Shown here: piece by piece, positions 35,755 through 51,700 of the stretch
Layout of the letters: each line of letters opens with the position of its first letter
Position numbering within the stretch: position 1 is the first letter of the stretch
NCBI GenBank assembly: GCA_003254905.1
Contig: QANU01015964.1
Location: forward strand, 1,026,713-1,090,712
DNA length: 64,000 nucleotides
Reading direction: 5' to 3'
DNA from: Nissolia schottii
Taxonomy: Eukaryota; Streptophyta; Magnoliopsida; Fabales; Fabaceae
The notes under the pieces: generated by a model
What the model saw: the letters and a program-made list of their open reading frames with translations, nothing else
Database searches by the model: none
Told to the model about the DNA's origin: nothing
Translations under genes and position numbers: made by a program

Positions 35755-36540
35755 TTTCTTTATTTCGTTCTGTGATTCATGCCCTTTTCTTTCTTAGGGT
35801 AAAGGTTTTTTTTTTTTTCAATTTTTACAATGGTAAATGGTTTTTTTATTAGTAAAATGAACATTTAAGTCAATACCCTATTATATATTAACTCAGACTT
35901 CTCACTAATAGTTGCACCCGAAAAACCTCACCTACATCCACAACCTCTGGAGCCACATACCGAAATGAGAGAAGCGTAAAGCGGAGACAAAGAAATCTTG
36001 GGGTAAACATGAGATCAAGAACTAATTCTAGTCTAGAAAGTCAACAATTGTCAAAATTGAATTGCTTGGGTGATGTGATGTTTTATTAACTCTTGAAATA
36101 ACCACTTCATGATTTGTGTCAGGTTAAGTAAACTTCTGAACTTGAGGTGGACCCATGGCCCATACGGACAAAAATTTCCGAGCTTAATAAGCAATGCTTT
36201 TAATGATATGATAGTTCATACTATTTAATTCTGTATAAAATCACCAGGAAATAGGAACAAAAGCTGGTCAAAGAAAAAGAGAGAAGAGAGACAGATAGAG
36301 AGATCAGAGATGAGAATGAAAAAGATAGCCATTGTAAAGGCTTCTAGTGTAGTTTGTGGCAAAAATTTGATTGTAAAAAATTGAACCTATCCATGAGGTA
36401 CATAAATGAAGAAAATGGTATAGTTTAGTAGTATTAACCTCGGAGATAGCGGTCCACCAAAAGTAGTGGGAGATGATGAGGATCCCTACGCGCCTTTCTT
36501 GTATTATCCCTTGAACCTGTAAGATTTTTACAATGAAAAA
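35755..36540. other. Intergenic DNA between the convergent genes
   Basis: No coding region was recognised. The 3' end of the minus-strand glycine-rich gene transcript should fall within the last few hundred bases up to 36708, but no certain polyadenylation signal was seen. Confidence 0.4.
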
Positions 36541-36708
36541 AAATTACAGAACTATACTTGATTCTCCTGTACATCCCTGAATATATTTACACAGCAAAGC
36601 AGCTACAAGGCTCAGAACCACACCGAAATAAAGCCACATTTAGAACTGTTGGATTTATCAAAAACCTAACATCCACGTTCACATTCTAAGGCGTCAGTTC
36701 GTTTTCTG

Positions 36709-39700
36709 TTAAAAACCAGATTCATGAGCCCAAAAAGCATCTGGATCCGGACAAAAGAGAGAAAAATCTTGGATTTCTAGATTCGCTATGTGCCAATTGA
36801 CAAAACGGGCTTGCAATGACTTGAACAGAAAAAGGATGATGGGCAAAAGCCAGCATTTATCATCTTCCCTGCAAGACAATGTGTTAATGCTTCAATAAGG
36901 AACACCATAGAAGTTCCAAAAGCAATTAAAATGTACAATAAGCAAAAAAAAAAAAATCATTAAAACCAGTTTTAGCAAGCCAAAAAAAAAAAAAACCTCT
37001 TAAGAAATAAATGGTCTAACTCAAACCCCAAAAGCTAACTTAAGAGGTGAGAGTTGTCTTGATATTATAAAGGTTATCTAAGCTCTATCTATAAACAATG
37101 TAGGACTCTAACACCCCTCTCATGCCCATGACTATACATCTGGAGCATGGAGTTTGCAGGACTGAACATCTTGGGATGGGCCCATCAACGATTTTAGGAT
37201 AAACTCTGATATTCTCTTAAAAAATAAATAACCTAACTCAACCATAAAAACTAACTCAAGATGCGAGGGTTACCCTGATATTATAGAAGTTATCTAGTCC
37301 ATCTCTAAGCATGGGACTACCAAAAACTTCGATGGGTCCTTGAAACAATAAATAATTGGAGTTTTTCAAGCTTGTGACCAGACAGTGTTTTCGGTGATGG
37401 CTCCAAGGATAAAGAAAATTATGAGGAGCTTCAAGTGGTTAGTATGACTGGTGGGGTGGCCTATCTGGAAAGAGGGATGGTTTTTATTTGCTACAGGCCT
37501 ATATTACTTGGGATTGGACCTTCGTAATTTGGCATCTGAAATATTGGTCTATGGTGAAATGGCTATAGTGGCTAAACGGAGAGGGCTTTATTCAGAGCAC
37601 AGCTTGGATCAGAAATGATGTAATGTCTAGTGATCACTATTCACTGATTTTCATGCTAGTGCCTGGAAGTTTATATATTATGATTAGGGAATGAATCATC
37701 TTATGTGAAAACTTCACATGACTTGGTCAAGCATTGATTTTCACCGATCAAGAAAGTATAGGACCCACAAGAGAGTATGATCAATGGTCAAAATTAATAC
37801 AAGACATGACCAAGTCATGTGAAATTTTGGATCTACTCCCATCAGGACTATGATTCAGACCACTTGATACTACCTCCATCCACTAATAATAGTTTTTTTT
37901 TTTTTACTTCCAGATACATTGTAATGTATCTAGACAATGTATCTAGAAGTAAAAACGCGACTACTGTTAGTGGACAGAGGGAGTATTGAGATGGCACTTA
38001 CATCAAGTTTTGGGAGGACATCTTTTGTAGTAATGCCTCTTTGCTAGAGGCCTTTTCCAAACTCTATAATCTTTCTACATTACATGGTTCCTCCATTAAA
38101 ATAATTCATTATGAACATATTTACAAAATCGCTCCTTATGTGAGAAGACATTCCAGTTTGTATGTATAAGTTCAAACTTACGAAAACAACTATTGAAGAT
38201 TAGACATCATGATATGTTTTGTGTCCTATGAAGAAATCTTTCCACACCCTTCTTGCAAAGAGGCAGTTTGAAGATTAAACAGACTCTAAACTGGCTTTTT
38301 CTAAAATATGAAGCAAATAATCTGATTTGCTACTATATACACGGATAAGGTGATTACTTATTGTACCGTCACAGAAGTAAATTTGAACAAGAGCAGTAGG
38401 TTGTTTGTAATGTATGCCATTGTATGACATAAACTTGTGCCGTTAAGAAGTTGGCAACCTTACCTCTTAGCATTCTGTATACTTGCCTCATCAGGGTGCT
38501 GAAAGTGGGATAATGCATAATGAACGAGACAACAAATAATAGCAACTCCCTGCACGCGCGCGCACACACAAATGTTAGATGAAAGTAGGGAATACTTTTC
38601 AAATGATTGCATGATTATGAATGCATATATTTTAAAAAGCTAAGAATTCAATAATGTCTCGGATTTTGCAACCATCTTCCCCTCAAACTATAATAGTAAT
38701 GGTCATAGGACCTTGCCACTTCAGCAGCATAAGAATATTTCCTTACCATCTTCATGGGCAGGGTGGATCACAACATTCAGATAAAGCGGAGGTTTTATTA
38801 GATGTAGTGTGTACCATAATTCTGTTTTTTACCCCTTAAATCATGATGAAGTGGGAGAGTATATATCCTATATGCTTATGCACTTTCTTTTTTCTATGAA
38901 ACTTTATGCAGTTTTCCGATTATGGTGAATGCTAGATTAAACAAAAATAAAAAGGAAGAATTCATTAATTGAACATTACATACAAAATAAACCAAAAACA
39001 AAACTATTCTCCGTGTATTTAAAAATTAAATGATATTTTCCCACTAGACATGGTTTTTGACATTTCTTATTAAATCAATGCCTTTAGTTAATAGAGCATT
39101 TTGATATGCTTAACAATATCCTTCAGCAATTACATCTTAACATTATTTATCTCTGTCTGCATTTATACAGTGCTAGCTACAAAGAAAATTTAGATAGCAT
39201 ACAGTGTAGGTTAACCAAGTGATTTGGGACTCCCAACCTATTTTAGACTGCTTACACCTCATTCTTCTCAAATTATAATGACAGTATTAAAGTTATGCAT
39301 CATAAACATGATGGAGCAATCACAAATTGCAGCATGCAACTCATGAAAAATGCTTATTAGTAAACTTCCACTTTATTATTTATTAAAGTCCAATAAGCTC
39401 ACAAAATCAGAATATATTATAATTACAAGTGAAGCATACTAGCTGCTTTTCATCTGTTTTATGCATGCAGTAGACAGTCACGCCGAATAGTAAAATAATA
39501 GAAGCAGAACTTACAATATTAGACAGAGAAGTAGCATTCCACAGAGCATATACTCGAGAAAGCAAAGCTCTTCTAGGTTCTTTACTGAATAAAGCATTCA
39601 AACCAGCAGGGAATGGAGAAAGAAGAGAAAGTGGAAGGATTAGCAGAACAGAAAGAAATGCTGCAAGAGAAATCCAGTAGAACTGAAGCAACATGAGGAG

Positions 39701-42700
39701 AGTGACAGAAAGATCTACTAAAAGCATCAAAGTAATCAGCAGCTGTACAGTGTCCTGACAGAAAGATGTCAAGCATTAGATAATGTTCAATTTATAATTG
39801 TGCACGAGGTAAAGAACTTAAAACAATTAACTACCTACCTGACGACCAACAGGTCTAGTGTTGCACAACAGAAAAGAAAGTGGGAATAGAAAGTCCCTTT
39901 TAAAGTCCAATGATCTTAAGGTAGCATCATTTATTAGGCCCCCATTAATTCCTCCAGTTATCCTTTTAAGAGATAATGAATTGCTTGTGTATGGCCAACT
40001 ATGCTGAAGCTGCTTCAGATTCTTTCTTCCATGGACCACATTTTTTCTGTCATGAGTATCCAAATAAGAATCCTTCCAGCTAAAACACATACGGGATCTA
40101 AAAACAAATCATGAATTTTTACAGTACTAATCTGTATCCAGGAACAATGTCAAGGAAACATGCAACTTAAAAACCTTAAAGCAAAGAGATATCAATGAAT
40201 TTTGCATCCCCAAAGTGCCTACTGATGAGAAAATCTACTAGCTTTTAAACATTGACAATGCATAAGCACATCAGACATTGTTCTGGAACTCAATATCAAC
40301 TTAAATTAGCATGGGAAGCAAGGATCAACCCTAAACACTAATTGATACCATATTAAAGAATAATGCAACCTAATATTTTAAACTGGTAAGCAAACACCTT
40401 CATATCCATCTAATCTAATCAGGTCAAATTTCTAAAAACAAGCATTATCTTTATGAATCATCATTATTATTGTTAACGGTATAGCAACAGTTATGAACGA
40501 TATTGGGTTTAGTAAGTTTTGAACGGCTGAGTGACAATTTTCCTTTGTGTGGGCACCAAGATCTTCCTTCCAAAAATATGTTCCACCCAAAGACCATTTA
40601 CCAACTTCTTATTTGGTTGCAGATGGCATTATTAGTATTTAATTCTCATGAAATAGTTCATCCCTGCCAAGTTAATAGGATTAAGTGGAAGAAACCAGGG
40701 CTACCATCTGTATGTATACAGCATTGACTTGGGATCATAAATTACCTTATAGCTTCATCAGTGCCAACCCAAGAATCAGACTGGTGCAAATTATGTAGGG
40801 AATAATCCCCAACTGCTACCACAATACCTAGCTGGTAGTAACCAGAAGCTGTTGCTTGGAACCATCCAAGCTCAATTTTAACTCCATGGAACTCAAGTTG
40901 GGGGTTTGCATGGCTATTTTTCCAATCAACAACAGGACCTAGTGCAGTACGAATTGATCCTTGCTTCACTGTCCGTAATTGAGCATTCAACCCAGCTACC
41001 AACCGATTCCAAACAGTTGCTGGGACATGCTGTGGATATCAAATTTGGGATTTGTATGTCACTTATATGTAGAGAAAAAACAAACTGACTGAATCTCATG
41101 TATAACAATCGACTCAAAACACCTGGCCAAGGAGGTTGGTCAATAGTGTATCATTGTGAAGATTATAAGGCGCCATGTAGCTTCCATCCCCACCAAAAAT
41201 TATACACATGGGAAATCTCTTCTGTATAATTGATACAATGTCTAATCGCTTCTCATCACCACCAAGGAAAAAATCAATGTATGCTATCATTAAATCTGGT
41301 GTTGTCCCAACCTGCATCAATTGATTCTTAAAAGACATTCATAAGGATGAAAGTGTGCATTGTTTGACAATATGGAAACCTATAATTGGAAAGTCCTAGA
41401 TTCTAATACAAGCTTGTCAGGGAAACAGAAGAGTTACAAATTAAAATTTTAGATTCGTTAAACTTACATATGTTTAAATAAAACACGGTGTTTTGCTTTT
41501 GTAGGCAAATATGGGAATGCATTGCGGTAAAACAACTTCTGAATTATGATAATGCCATGTTGAAACTTGCTAGCTAAATAGAAAAGTACCTCTTGCTTCT
41601 GTGTGCTCTAATGGCTCATGCCATCAAAAAATATAGCTGACTATTCCTTCAATTTAGCCTAAAACCCACCAAACCCCAAAAAAAATATCAAAGCAAAGAA
41701 ACAACCATCAATCTAACCCTTGAATCCCTCCTACTGCCTGCAAATCACGCTTACCATCACATACTCCCAATGAACATTCTGCTTATTACCATTGGTCCAC
41801 CTGAGAAAATCCTAATTTTGATGTTAAACCCTAAGGCTTCTGCTTTCCTACATTGACCTATGGTATTTTGGGGAGTAAACCTTCAAATTCGTCCCCAGCA
41901 TCGGTCAAGTTTGTCCCCAATATATGGGAACTGGGAAGTACCAAATTCATCCTAAGAGGTTGCCAAAAGTCAATCAAATTAGTCCTTCAACATCGGCCAA
42001 GTTAGTAGTCCCTTTAGGGGACTAATTTGGTTGACTTTTGACAACAATAGTGACGAATTTGATACTTTCCATAACTTGGAGACAAACTTGACCAGCGCTA
42101 TCAACCTTGGAGACGAATTTGAAAGTTTACTCGTGTCATGTGTCTTACTAGCTCATTAATAAGAGTGATTAACTAGGAATTTTAAGCAAATTATTCCATG
42201 ATGTTAAATACTGCTCAAGTCAAACCTTCATCCCTTTGTACAAAGCACGTGAACGACAAGAGCGTAGACATGAATGGTCGTATTCAGACTTCACATATTC
42301 CTGAAGGCGACTAATTTTTACTCTTCGCCGCCAATGCTTCCAGGACCAAGCACAAGGATATGCAACAACTGAAAGTATACTGTGCACTGAGCCCTCCCAC
42401 CAATCATAAGCAGCAACTGAGTTAATCTCATCAATAAATCTATTAAAAGCATCCTCGTACCTGCATCCCAGTTAAGATCAATTGTTAATCAAAATCATGA
42501 AAATGACATTTAGCAATATGATGGGAGATTTGAAAGCTAATGTAACATTAAGCTTCCCAAACTTGGCTATATCTTTTTTCCATTTGAAAAATAGAATAAT
42601 ATCATTAAGAAGAGAAAATACACAGATATAGGAGGACAAGAGATCCTCTTACAAAAGCATGAAATAACAAAAGAAAGGGAGGGGGGGGGGGGAACCAATC

Positions 42701-45700
42701 AATAAAGCAAAAGTTTTCAATCTCTCAACATATTTGAGAGAGAAATCACTTTAAAAAGAATCATGAGCTATATACCAAGTAGAGGATGCTTAATCTTATC
42801 CCTCAAGACTAGTTTGTCCAAAAATCTGTCATTAAAAGTACATGAATTAAAACTCCAACCAAATGCACCAAATAGTGGCATAGACTGCATGCCACAAAGA
42901 TTTGCCTTCCTTCCTTTTTCCAAAGCCAACAAAACTAGTCAACAAGAACTGGTCCAAGATTCTACTGGTCTAAGATTCTAAGACACACCCAACACTCACT
43001 AACGATACCAAACAAATCCATAAAGACAGCCACAGAACAGTGCAAAAAAAGTTGTGGGACACATTTAGAACTCGCTCCACATGTAACACACATTAGAAAA
43101 ATTAGCCTTAGGTTATGTGACTTTCAATGAGTGAATTCAGTTAAGAATAGCTGTCCAAATAAAAGATATAACCTAAGAGGAAGTTTTGAACTTCCAAATA
43201 GGATTATCAAGGCAGAAAGAGGCTCTAGTCAAGGAATGAGTTGAGAGTTGAGAGTAAGATTTACAAGAAAACACCCTAGAGATATCAAGAGACCAACACA
43301 TTTTATCCGAGCTAGAAGACAAATGGATGAAATCGAGACACAAAAGGACTCTAATTCTGAAAACTCCCTACTGTGGAGGTAGCTAATTCTTTATCTTTTC
43401 TTTATAAACAGATGCTTGATGCAGAATCTCTACTGATTGTCTCCTGTACCAAGACCTTTTTTACAATAGAAACTACCAGAAAAGTTTGTTGATGGTAAAC
43501 ATCAGAAGTACAATAAATGGCTACTGTTAATAAGTAGGTGCAATTTCAGCAACACTGAAGATTGATGTTTTGACAAAAAATTAGCAAGTTTCCAGTATTC
43601 ATCAGCACATAGCCCACATACAAAGCAATATGACATTGGTGCACATATGAATATGTAGTTTCTCTTACACAATTTCAATTATAGCATGGGGAGGCGAGTA
43701 AGGAAGATGCCATGGTTCTCTAAAAGTATTAGGACCCATAAAGTACATTCTGTGCACATGACTTTGAGTCTCTTCAGCTCTGGCACCACGCACCTAGTTT
43801 TCAATTAACAAAAACTTTTATGCATCAAATAGTCTCATAGATGTGTTAAGGCTTAAATGACGCTACAGAAAGGACTAATTAAACAGTGTAAATTTTATGA
43901 TCAGAATAGTACCTCAGAGAGAGAAAGAAGATACGGAAAATGGTGATGATTATGATCTTCAATTGAACTTGAACTATGATATGAACCGGAACCAATCAAC
44001 TTGATTCTCAAAGTACTTAGTAGCAGAGCTAGAAGCAACAAAATGAATGATAACATTACTGAAAATGGCCAGGGACCCCCAAAAGTATAAATGAGCTCCT
44101 CCAGCGGTGTGTAGCAATTGGGCATTCTATACTTGTCTGATATACATTTATAGGGACAATTCTGCCGTGTAACTCCCCCTGCAATGAAAAGGATCATCCC
44201 AAAAATTTGAGAGCATAATCTTATGTATTTAAAGGCAGGTTACATTACATGTATCAAAGATACCTCGTACATATATGAAATTTGCACGATTGGGAAGAAG
44301 ATCAAGAGGACAAGGAGTGCAAAGATGTTCACCAGAACCGTCAACATCTTTGTAAGTACCAATAGGGCATTCCTGAAAATTCACTTGCATTGTTCAATAA
44401 ATGAAGAAAGTAGATATCCAGTGCATGTGCAAGAATTGTTAGACTTGCAGAGAAGTTGGACTAATGTACTATATTCCTACTTTTATGTTTTTCCTTAATT
44501 TTGCTATTATTCTATTTTTTCTCAGCTCTTGAAAGTACTTTATCCTCGCCCTAAGATACAAGTTCTCTTAGATTTTGGTAATATTAATTTTTCTATTCAG
44601 ACCAAAAAAATAATCATTACAAAAGAGAGGCAGCTTAAATATAGTAATACTTCACATTACAAACTGAAACCAACAAAAACAGAGATGCCAGAATCAAACA
44701 TTGAAATGTTATACAACTGTGCTCATACAAACCATGTCCGCATAACTAAAAAGCATAAGCTGTTAAATGAAGTCAACATAATGGCTTTTACACTGCATTT
44801 TTTCTGTTAAATCATAACAGCACTTTAATAAGAGTACATTATAGAATCCATAGCACACATGGACAAACAATCACGTGTTCCTAACAGAATTTGTTACGAG
44901 AATATATTTGCTGTTGCACAGAGTTTACCACTGCCGTAACAACCTAGAACAGAATCACATGCATGTAAATATCATTTTATTCAGAAACCCTCCTTTCAAT
45001 TCTGAGTTTTCCCTGCGTCCCTCAGATTTTTGCTTTACTTACTCTCACTTTATCTGATACTCAGCACTTTCTTAGAGGAGAAAAAGAAGATTAACAAGAG
45101 CAGAGGAAGATATATCTTCCAAAAAGTGACTATAAAAGGGGCATAAAAACAGTTCATCTGAGTATAGCTTATCAGTCTGTATGCAGATTGCCTGTTTAAC
45201 TAATCACAGAATGTGATAACGTCCATATCTCTGAAACCGACTCAGAAGCAAAAGAAAGAAAAGAAGACCAATTAAACAAACCTCACAGAAAATGCCGTAA
45301 AGGCCTTTAGGGCATGCTTTCCCAGTGATGCTACCATCCTGTCCATGACGACCACCTTCATTCCCAGCACCTCCACTGTTTAAAATCATGATGTTTCAAG
45401 TTACTTAAACAGGAGGATTTTAGAAGGTAGGCTACATATACTTATTTCATTTGGAGAAAATGTTTGAGCAGAGTCATTCAGAGCTTTTGTACTAATGAGT
45501 AATGAAACCATTAAACCAAAAATAAGTACAACTAAAAGCTTTATTTCATAAGTCTCGCCAATAAACCCTTAGGAAAAAAAATGGACCATTCACTTTTATG
45601 TTGACTAGATGAGTATTAACAAAAAAGAACCACTGCAGAGTGAGATCTGGAATCCTATATAAAAAGAAAGACAACAAACTTAGTAGACATGGCCAAAAGG

Positions 45701-48700
45701 ATCTGGAATCCTATATCTCACGATTTATTTTGGCGTGCTTTATATTTCATGATTTGTTTATATCTATTTAATTAGGATTAGGATCCTCTAGTTTATTATA
45801 AATAGGGATTGGTGCTTTGAATTTTGTATTGTACCATATATCATGTCAATATGTTTTCATATTATTCTAAGTCCTTATTGGCTATTTTGTTCCTTTCCTA
45901 TCTAAAACCAATAATCATTGAGAAACAATAAGAGAAATGGAAGTTCACAGGTAGAAGACAAAAGATTCCAGGAAAATTGGCAACATTTATCCAAACAGGA
46001 ATCTCATAGTGAAACATTTAAAAGGATGATATAACAACTCTAGCTTCCATAACCCCCCCCCCAAAAAAAACAAACAAAACAAAAGGCACACAAATCTTCA
46101 TTTAAGGAGATGATGACAATGATAAAAATGTAAACAGAACGATTGTTTTTTTCTATATTGAAAATCTACAGCAGTCAACTTTTACACGAAGGCAGTAGCC
46201 TTTTGCCATTCTTGCATCACCAGTCTCAACATCATCGCAAGCAAAATTCAAATAGCATCAAAATCAGCAAGAAAATAAAATATCATAGAATATCTCTACC
46301 ATGGTTTTTAAACTCTATGTTAACCCGTACAAGTTAAACCTAAATTGAGTAAACGCGCTTGAAAACTTGAATTTGGGTAAACTCACCCAAGTGAACTTTA
46401 AATAAACTCGGGTTAACCTACGAGTTCCCTATATTAGTCAATATTTGACCTCTCAAGTGCCAAACCACAGTATTTCACAAGTATAACTGTAAGTTATAAC
46501 TTGTAAAATTGAATATCTTAACGTCTTAAGTTATTTTGATTGTTCTGATATGTTAATTTTTCCATGGTTTTAATATGTATTTCATACTTTATGACTTGTG
46601 TTTCTTTCATTATGGTGTTGCATAGTGAAATTTTGGCATATGCTTTCCTTACTATGGATGTATTGTATTATATCATATTTAAATATTATAAATACTTTTA
46701 ATATCATTTTTAAAATGAGTTAACTATTACGAATACACAATTCAAATTTAATTAGGCTCCACAAGCTTATATAAACTCGCAAGTAAGACAACAGATATTG
46801 AGAGTAGGTAAATTCATTGACCCATAAAAGTCAGGCATTCATATTCCCAACTTTTTGTTACAAGATTGTGGAAAAGATGTAGTGTAAGTATTGGACCAAT
46901 AAGAAGCAGCAATATTCTGTTATGTTCCAATTCAAAAGCCACTTGGCGGAGATGAGATTATGCATACCTGTTGCTCATGGTGCCACTAATACTTGCAACA
47001 GGAACATACTCTTCCCCTGTGCCAATATTTGACCAGTGGAAATGAATTCGCCCTCCACCACCACCACCACCACCAAGGGAGCCACCATTGCCCCCAACAA
47101 CAGATAAGGATGAATTCTCCAAAAGCCTGAGTTCTTGAAGGAAAAGAAGGACTGTTCCACCAGAACCTCCACCAAGACCACCAACCAAAGAACCATCACT
47201 GCTTGTCATTTCCTTGCTAAAGCTTTGACCATCAGCCCTCAAGGAACCATAAAGGTCAAGCCTCAAAAGTGGCCACTGAATAGATCCCATCACTAGCCAA
47301 AAATGAACAAAAATTACTACGATCAAAGAATATTTTAAAAGAAAATCTTTGTCGAAAGACTAGAGACACTAACAGATATAAGAATTTTCGGACTGCATTC
47401 ACGTCAATAGTCCAAAGAAACAAAGAGAATCCCTTTCCTTAAAAATTCCAAGTCAGAAGTGTTTAAAACTACTTACCAATCATCCCACCTCCAACAACAT
47501 GCCCATATGACTCATTAGGTCCCTCAGTTCCACTACCCAATTCACATGGAAGAATAGCATTTCCATACTCATTACCACCATTACTCATTCTCCCATTGAA
47601 ATATCCAGACCCCCCTCTTCCACCATGTCCAGCACCACCGCCAGCTCCATTCAAAAAGTTTCCCTTTCCAATACCTTCAGTGCAACCTGAAAAGGGTATC
47701 TGCCTAATCAGAATCTCAAAACCATACCATCATTATTTGGTAATGGAAAATTTGGAAGAGGATAAAGCGGACAAAAAAGGTTTTTAATTACCTAACTCAG
47801 ATGCAGTAATCATACCATCAGTATCAACAATCACAGTTCTTGCCCTGTGAATGTGAATTATGCTTCCCTTCATATAGCCATTTACATAAAGATCCTCAAC
47901 ACGACAAATCTTAAAAAACACAGAAGAACCCACCATAAGATTCTACTTGAAAGCAATATGTTGTTCATATGCAAAAGCCAATCACAAAACAATATCCAAC
48001 AAAAGGTGTTGATTGAAGGAGTAATTAAAACAATGATGCAAAGATAGAAAGATCTTATTACAAATTCAAATATTATAACCACAGTAAACATATGTAAATA
48101 TGTATACTGAAACATAAATATGACAATTATTTTTCAGAAGACTACTAATGTTTTGAGTGGTTATTGTGTACCTGAGAATTTATTTTTCAGAAATTATATA
48201 ATAGCATTAAATGCAACAAATGGAGAGAAGAAAAAACTGGTTTCAATAGTGCAAAATGAATACCAAAAGGAGGGGGGGGGTAAGAATTGAACCTTTTAAA
48301 ATAAAATGCATCCAAAAATACCACCTTTCCTATTACTTAACAAATCTTACTTGAAGTGAGAAGGAGAGTGTATAATTGACATGACAATCATCAGGTGGAG
48401 TTATCAAATCTATCGGGCATCTCTGTGTGTCACAAAGATGTTTTGTCACCCTGCAAAGATTATTAAAAACAAAACAATAAAATGAAGTTTGGAGTTTCAG
48501 ACTTCAGAGGACTTCGGTCTGTATGGAAACTGTTTAATTAAACATTGTGACTAAAAAGTGGTCACACTTACGTGCCTCTACTAGCATCATCATCCAAAGG
48601 AGCTTGAAGTAAAGAACCTGGACCAACCTGTCACGGGAAGAGGGTTGTTAAAATGCTGAAAACAAATGCAACTTCTAAGGGGGAAAAAACATCATGAATT

Positions 48701-51700
48701 TGAGAATGTGGCATACTAAGGAAACTCATCTTAACATTGAGAAGCTGAGGTATAACCAAAATATACTGAAGAGTAAAGCCTTAAAAAGAGAACAGCAATA
48801 GCACATGCATTTTGCATTGGAATGCAAAAACAACTTAAGTCTTTTCGGCCAGCTACATAGATCAAACAAAACCATTATGTCCTATCATAAATTGTTACGC
48901 ACCCCCCTAATGCAGATCAAGATAAAACAGGAAAGGAAATCCTTCCTTTCGCGTTAGTTTATTCTAGAAGATTTAGTAGAATAAGAAAGGAATAAAATCT
49001 GTAACAGATTTGGGGGCTGATTTGCTATTCAAATCAGAGAAGCAATAATTTAGGAACTAAATTAGGAAAGAAATAAATTACCCGATTCCTCATGAGCTAT
49101 AAGAGGAACCGCAGGGGGCCAGGGATAATTATCGAGAAATTAGGAACAAGGATTAGGAGGTCAAAGGGAACCTTTAATCCCAGAATTATCTTTTCAGCAC
49201 TCTTTGTATTCTCTCACCAGGAAATTCCCCTCTGGAATTACTGGTCTTATTAATAAAACACAGCAGCAATTCAGTCAGCAATTTCATAAGGTACCAGTTG
49301 TTACATAAATCATATATGTAGAAGTCATTTAAATCTATGTCCTTCTCAATGGTTGAGTCTGTCATTTTTCTTGACTTACCTCTATCTATATTTATGAAGC
49401 TACCCTCTATTGGATATTCTCTTCAAACTAGGGTTTTTACAAGCCATCTCCTCACATGACCAAACCACCTAAGGTGAGTTTCTGCCATCTTCTCACAATG
49501 TGTGTTACCTCAACTTTCTCTCTAATGCATTCATTCTTAATCCTATCTTTGTAGTGTGTGTCCACTCATCCAACATTCTTATCTAAAAAAATATCATTGT
49601 TTTAATTCATCTATACTGTAACTATGTAGATATTTGTTTCTACAAACACTGTAAGAACAATCAAAAGAATATATTGCTTCAGTCATCTTTTTGATATTAG
49701 GGAAGGGAAAGCCCTAAACAATCATACAAATTTCTTGAAAGCACGCCAAAAAATTTATATAAAAAAAAAGTAGATTTAATGTTTATATGATTGCTTACAG
49801 TAACATTATAGAAGAGAGACAACGATAGTCGCTGGCCTTTAATTGCATCACCATCCCCAGTCAATTGCAGTAATCCTTGACCATATAAACCCAAGTTTGT
49901 ATTTGAACTAATGACAGAGTTTTGCTGAAAAGGCAAGAAATCACAATCACAACGAAAACTCCAACTCACCAAGGAAAAAAAAAACAGTCTTATAGCCACA
50001 AGCATAGAACTTCGAATGAAAACCATTATACCCTTAGAACAGCCAGATTTCTGACTTCAAGTACTGAAGCAGTCACAACAGTACTTTCACCACCATCAAT
50101 TTGGATTGTGGAATTCCACATGAGTAACATTTTAACAGCAACTCTAAATGCACCAAAAACCTTCATATTAAAGGTAAATTTGTTAAATAATAAGCAAAAA
50201 TAAAAGCACATTAAATAGTAGTAAAAACATGTCATGCTCATGTCTATACAGATTGAGAACGGAACTCAAAAACAGAAAAAACCCTTTGAATCACAATCTA
50301 GTACCTTTATGATGGAATCGCTCAATAAAAGCTCTTCTGCAACCAGTTCAAACTCAGAAATTGGGTAATCGGACAACCCGAAGATTAAGCTTCCTCCACA
50401 ATATACACTAATTTGGCCTCTTACCTTGATAATTAAAGCGTTCAAACAAATATATAACAATGGGTTTGAAGGTTAGAAATTGGAAGGACTATTATTTAAA
50501 GAAAAATATAAAATGTATAAAGAAATTATTAAAAAAGACAAAACAAAAACAAAACAAAAAAGCAATGCCACAAGAAATGAGCTTCACAAAGGATCTTTTT
50601 CATCCTTTCTGCAAGAAGACTTTTATGGTTAATGAGGTTGTTAAGAATAATGCATGTGGCTCTCGAGGAGTAAAACATCATTTTCGTCATTGAAGTAGGC
50701 AACTTCCATCAATTTTGTTCCCAAACTTTCAAAATCATAAAAATTGTCCCCAAAGTTGTCAAACGTCCATCAAGTTCATCCCTGGGAGAATAGATCACAA
50801 GGACAAAAATGATGGACGTTTGGCAACTTTAGAGATAATTTTGATGATTTTAAAAGTTTGGGGACGAAATTGATGGAAGTTGTCAGCTTCAAGAACGAAA
50901 ATGAAGTTTTATTTGGCTCTTGAGTTTAACCATGTGATTAGTGTGTGGCATTTGAAACATAGTGTTTAAGGAAATAGCTACGCATGAATTATTGTGTCTT
51001 GAAACTAGGCATGCAAGTATTCACTACTGCACCATATATAGTGACCTTAGAACTCATGTATTCAACATATTGAATCTAAACAAACTCAGCTTACCCTCCT
51101 CTTCCTCATTTTATCTTTCTACAAATTCAACCGAGATGATACTTTAAAAGCACACATTCAGAAAAACAGTTGGCTCATTTAAGTCATAATGAGAATATGA
51201 GAGTAGTGTAGGAGGAAGTGAAATATCTACAATACATGGAAAAGATGAAAAGACTTATTACTAGCATTGACACAGCTTGATATATATACGCCTAAAAGTC
51301 ATGGCCCTAATATAACCAATGTTTAAAAAGTGCTTCAAAGAACCATGAAAGCAGAAAGAAAGAATTCGAAACTAAATCAGGCTTGTATCTTGCTGGAAAT
51401 GTCAGTGCAAAAATCATCTATGCCAGGTGATACTTAGACAACCACATATTTTCAGTTTTTTAACTTTTACAACGTAAATACACACACACACACACACACA
51501 CATATCATTCCAACTAGGCATATGACCTAAATAGCCCTTATAAACACTTGGGCAATCCACTCCCCTTGAGCTAACTTGTGGGGTGAAGTTAGGCCCTCGA
51601 TCTTAAGATGGTATCAGAACCTTTTATATGCTTTATGTAGGGCGTCCCATATATGTCCAATCTTGTAAACTTTAATTTGCACGAGGGGATGTGTTGAGTC

